Source: Neorhizobium huautlense (lineage in GTDB: Bacteria; Pseudomonadota; Alphaproteobacteria; Rhizobiales; Rhizobiaceae). From it: a DNA stretch of 64,000 bases. Position 1 is the stretch's first letter. Each line of letters starts with the position of its first letter. Below the pieces are notes generated by a model, which ran no database searches, was not told the origin of the DNA, and saw only the letters and a list, made by a program, of their open reading frames with translations. A program made the position numbers and the translations under genes. The stretch covers positions 1-64,000 of the forward strand of contig NZ_JAUSRF010000015.1 in the NCBI RefSeq assembly GCF_030811685.1, written 5' to 3'. Below, one piece after another: positions 62,013-64,000 of the stretch.

Positions 62013-63422
62013 TCAGGGGCCCTTGCGCGGGTTTTTGGCTGGATCGAAGCTCGCGACATTGGTTGCGTGATGCGGGTCGTCGCCTTCCGTTGTCCGCAGA
62101 TGATGCTCGTCATCTCGGTTCTCGGCCCGGTTTTCTGCCCGGTCGTCGGCTTCGTGTTCGCGGTGCGCGCGCGTGTCTGCGGCAGCTAGCGCCACCTCTT
62201 CGGCTGTCGGGGCATCTTTCACCTTCGCCTCGGCCGCCTTTTCCGAAATTGCCTTCTGCAATGCCAGCGTTTCCATCAGTTCGGCCACGGTCAGCCGTTC
62301 GGCAAAGGACATGCCTTCTTCCTGCCGGCGGATGGCGCCGTGCACGACGGCAAGGATAAACACCATGACGCCGGGCAGAAGATCGATCGAGATCGCTCCG
62401 GCCCATGCCGGAATGAAATCTGACGCATATTCCAGCACGGCTTCGGCCGGCGAAAGTGGCACGAAACGGCGCTCGGCTATCGGCGGACGTTCAAGAATTT
62501 CGTCGGCCGCTTTTGCCAGTGCTTTCGATTGCGCAGCGACGGATGCCTTCACCGTCTCCATCACCTGGTTCTGGCGGTTGACGAGGTCGGGGGCCGCGCC
62601 ATCCGGCACCGGCGCGATGAAGCCGAGCGACAGGTCGTCGGCGGCACGGCGGATCGAAGGCGCAACGGACATCTGCGAAAGCTGCGTCATGACATTGGTC
62701 AGCGCCACGGCTTCCGTCGAGAACTGGTCGGCACGCGGTTCGATCGAGCCCGGCGTCGAGAGAATGCGGCGCATCGTCTCGATCCGCTTCTGGCCCTGTT
62801 CCACCAGTTCGCTGACCTGTTCACGTGAGGCGTTGATATTGCCTTCCAGCGATTTCATCTGCGCCGACATCTGGGTCAGCAGCTGTACCACGCTGCCGGA
62901 ACCGGTCGTGCCGGTCAGCGAACCGGACTGGCGCTCAACAGCGGCCAGTTGCGAAAAGCGTTCGGAAGCGCGCTGGATATCCGGCAGTAGGCTTTGCGCG
63001 GCCAGCGCATTCTGGTGGGCGCGGTCCAGATCGGCAGCGTAATCTTCCACCGAACGGGACAGATGCTGTTCCACCGCAGCGGAGCCGGCAAGGGCTGCCG
63101 CATTCAGCCAGCTCGACATGGACATGATCATCGCGCAGCCTGCCGCCATCACGAACAATAGGCCCGTGCGCCCGGTGCGGCTCGTCACATGCGGGTAGAA
63201 CCGCATCATGTAGGACCAGAAGGCATAGATGCCGACCGAGACCGATACGGAATAGATGATGGCGGCAAAAAACACCGCCGTCGGCGATCCATCGAGGATC
63301 GTGCGTGCGCCCAGATAGGTATAGACGCCGGAGGCCAGTGCCAGCACGGCCAGCGCAAAACGGGTCATGGTTTCGACGGCAGCGACGCCGTCAGTCAAGC
63401 GGTGCGAAGCGCCAAGCGCCAT
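62013..63422 (-). CDS. four-helix membrane protein with large extracytoplasmic helical domain
   Basis: 469 residues from ATG 63422 (GGAGG upstream); family not recognised. Predicted transmembrane helices lie at about 21-39, 49-71, 87-105 and 340-363. Residues 106-339 form a long, helical, coiled-coil-like domain rich in Gln/Ser/Ala, with several S..S.L.EQ-type heptads. The C-terminal ~105 residues are cytosolic, charged, and end in an Asp/His/Arg-rich tail (DDEHH, DDPHH). It may act as receptor or scaffold for the ClpP-like protein encoded next in the operon. The role is inferred from linkage only. Confidence 0.8.
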   Translation of the reverse strand: MALGASHRLTDGVAAVETMTRFALAVLALASGVYTYLGARTILDGSPTAVFFAAIIYSVSVSVGIYAFWSYMMRFYPHVTSRTGRTGLLFVMAAGCAMIMSMSSWLNAAALAGSAAVEQHLSRSVEDYAADLDRAHQNALAAQSLLPDIQRASERFSQLAAVERQSGSLTGTTGSGSVVQLLTQMSAQMKSLEGNINASREQVSELVEQGQKRIETMRRILSTPGSIEPRADQFSTEAVALTNVMTQLSQMSVAPSIRRAADDLSLGFIAPVPDGAAPDLVNRQNQVMETVKASVAAQSKALAKAADEILERPPIAERRFVPLSPAEAVLEYASDFIPAWAGAISIDLLPGVMVFILAVVHGAIRRQEEGMSFAERLTVAELMETLALQKAISEKAAEAKVKDAPTAEEVALAAADTRAHREHEADDRAENRAENRDDEHHLRTTEGDDPHHATNVASFDPAKNPRKGP

Positions 63423-63621
63423 GAGGCCTCCAGAGGGCAATGGTGAGAGGAATGTATTCCTTAACAAGGAATGAAGAAGCTGGCGGAATGATGGCGGTGC
63501 GTTGCGGCAGTCGTCAATGGTCGCCGCCCGTCTTTTGCCGTGGCAATGGAGTTTCGCGATTTTCGGTTAATGGCAGGCGCTGGCGACAAGGCCGGTCGGG
63601 GGAGAAGAAAGGGAGCGCGCA

Positions 63622-64000
63622 TTATCCCAGCCGGATATGCGGCACGCCCTTTTTCTCCACCTCGTCCAGCGCCTCGTCATAACCGGCATCGGCATAACGG
63701 ATGACGCCCAGCGCCGTGTCGTTGGTCAGCGCATGGTCGAGCCGTTCGTCGGCTTCCGGGCTGCCATCGGCCACCACCGTCACGCCGCAACTGGTCATGT
63801 AACCGGCATAACCACCACCGCCGGAATGCACGACCACGAGATCGGCCATGGATGAGCACAGCATCATCGCATCCAGCAACGGCCAGTCGGCAATCGCATC
63901 CGATCCGTCCTTCATCCGCTCGGTCATGATATTGGGATGCGCCATGGCGCCGGCATCTAGATGATCGCGTGAAAAGGCGATCGGCCCCGCCAGTTCGCCG
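63622..64000 (-). CDS. hutU: urocanate hydratase, C-terminal part (5' end outside window)
   Basis: The frame runs off the right edge. Visible residues include GPIAFSRDHLDAGAMAHPN, ERMKDGSDAIADWPLLD, and VVVHSGGGGYAGYMTSCGV followed by EADERL, the conserved C-terminal end of urocanase (NAD+-binding and active-site region). It converts urocanate to imidazolone propionate in histidine degradation. Other hut genes would be expected upstream, outside the window. About 125 residues are visible of a normal ~555. Confidence 0.94.
   Translation of the reverse strand, partial: GELAGPIAFSRDHLDAGAMAHPNIMTERMKDGSDAIADWPLLDAMMLCSSMADLVVVHSGGGGYAGYMTSCGVTVVADGSPEADERLDHALTNDTALGVIRYADAGYDEALDEVEKKGVPHIRLG

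Overview
The window is a gene-dense, high-GC (GC-rich third codon positions) chromosomal segment of an alphaproteobacterium. Several things place it in the Rhizobiaceae, most likely the Agrobacterium/Allorhizobium/Rhizobium group: a PmtA-type phospholipid N-methyltransferase beside pyrF and dnaN, a rhizobial-style Pho-box ugp operon, an Irr (ICE)-like palindrome, and the general protein signatures. This is inferred from gene content and is not a species identification. I see no rRNA, tRNA, insertion sequence, phage or CRISPR array. Nearly all of it is ordinary core or near-core chromosome.

Layout. 1-5.8 kb: end of an unseen plus-strand gene, a J-domain protein, a frameshifted small Gly/Ser-rich protein, a TetR regulator with an MFS exporter, a second MFS carrier and a secreted alpha/beta hydrolase. 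5.8-11.3 kb: GNAT, MFS, lepA, EamA transporter, duplicated-domain YegP protein. 11.5-14.7 kb: a 1055-residue cytosolic c-di-GMP enzyme with five PAS domains plus GGDEF and EAL. 14.8-19.4 kb: GH25 lysozyme-like lipoprotein, M29 aminopeptidase, YbaK, ArsC/YffB, a 56-residue small protein, YqaA-type membrane protein. 19.5-22.9 kb: a TPP-riboswitch-controlled operon ykoF-thiX-thiZ-thiY for thiamine-precursor uptake. 23-26.3 kb: guaA, MTA/SAH nucleosidase with a PaaI thioesterase, TspO. 26.4-31.6 kb: a four-gene periplasmic iron-associated cluster (imelysin, di-heme oxidoreductase, second imelysin, DUF1513) preceded by an ICE-like palindrome. 31.7-36.6 kb: RsmB-type methyltransferase, RlpA-like protein, then a GST-queG-SDR operon with overlapping genes. 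36.9-41.9 kb: a 50-residue membrane peptide, NDUFA9-like SDR, DUF1330, pyrF, histidine phosphatase, pmtA, dnaN. 42.1-51.3 kb: rsmI-yraN, the ugpBAEC glycerol-3-phosphate ABC operon under a triple Pho box, cupin, gshB, comM. 51.3-61.1 kb: cysK, GNAT-dut, prfC, yigZ, otsB-otsA, a class II amidotransferase, MmcQ/YjbR, coaBC. 61.2-63.4 kb: a two-gene membrane module with a ClpP-like protease fold. 63.6-64 kb: C-terminus of urocanate hydratase.

Functional themes: nutrient uptake under dedicated signals (TPP riboswitch for thiamine precursors, Pho box for glycerol phosphate, Irr-like box for iron), redox and stress metabolites (glutathione, trehalose, cysteine), translation and RNA modification (lepA, prfC, rsmB, rsmI, queG, ybaK), and signalling (five-PAS c-di-GMP enzyme). 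The least explained items are the ClpP-like/coiled-coil membrane pair, the small proteins (one broken by an apparent frameshift), and two plus-strand intrinsic-terminator-like hairpins that follow no recognisable gene.
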